NCBI GenBank assembly: GCA_904418995.1
Contig: CAJFQF010000017.1
Coordinates: 1-58,064 of the forward strand
Reading direction: 5' to 3'
Source of the DNA: Heritagella_A intestinalis
GTDB lineage: Bacteria; Bacillota; Clostridia; Oscillospirales; Acutalibacteraceae
DNA: 58,064 nucleotides
Position numbers and translations under genes: made by a program. Each line of letters begins with the position of its first letter. Within the stretch, counting starts at the first letter, position 1. Shown here in pieces: positions 58,042 to 58,064 of this stretch. The notes below the pieces were generated by a model. It did no database searches, had not been told where the DNA came from, and saw only the letters and a list, made by a program, of their open reading frames with translations.

Positions 58042-58064
58042 ATATTCATGTTGGCGTCTTTCTA

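Overview
The window reads as chromosomal DNA of a GC-rich, anaerobic, probably gut-dwelling member of the Clostridia (Oscillospiraceae/Ruminococcaceae-like). Pointers are strong AGGAGG ribosome sites, Firmicute-type -35/-10 promoters, pyruvate phosphate dikinase, meso-diaminopimelate dehydrogenase, XpaC/TelA proteins, a GH78 rhamnosidase, a phi LC3-type holin and a type I-C CRISPR-Cas locus. The genus cannot be fixed from sequence alone.

Layout. 1-870: 3' end of a large serine recombinase, so a mobile element lies off the left edge. 876-3251: operon of a membrane-anchored flavin-reductase-like/ferredoxin protein, a zinc macrodomain and a class M sirtuin (a reversible ADP-ribosylation module). 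3454-7700: rmuC, csoR, a YfhO-family membrane protein. 7770-16279 (minus strand): a phage-derived structural island (scaffold, N4-gp56-type capsid, adaptor, tail hub, tail protein, S74 fibre, LysM protein) with no portal, terminase, lysis or integrase gene beside it; it contains a strange hairpin-rich repeat block at 11170-11501. 16933-34519: a GH25 lipoprotein, GH78, ppdK, a lipoprotein, an LCP protein, prs, a DMT transporter, DAHP synthase, ddh and an xpaC-telA-lemA-like operon. 34822-45363: citrate synthase, a Crp/Fnr regulator, a bacterial PH-domain membrane protein, a PLP enzyme, GNAT, two M42 peptidases, dcd and murD. 45604-48278: a decaying lysis cassette (frameshifted GH25, a small phage protein, holin) and gene debris. 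48316-57414: a complete type I-C CRISPR-Cas locus on the minus strand: 17 repeats/16 spacers, cas2, cas1, cas4, cas7, cas8c, cas5c and, behind a separate promoter, cas3. 57835-58041: two tRNA genes.

The most interesting signal is in the 307-bp gap between cas5c and cas3. On the strand opposite to the cas genes there is a good promoter whose predicted start coincides with a CRISPR-repeat mimic: a 10-bp stem followed by the exact 11-nt I-C crRNA handle (TGGATAGAAAT). The sequence after the handle acts as a spacer. Its first 17 nt match a site just downstream of the predicted cas5c operon start, flanked by a TTC PAM; the only two mismatches are at guide positions 6 and 12, which type I Cascade flips out. 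I read this as a crRNA-like guide by which the I-C effector represses its own cas operon (a CreR-type mini-CRISPR). I recall such guides reported for types I-B, I-E and V-A, not I-C. This is inference from sequence and needs experimental proof.
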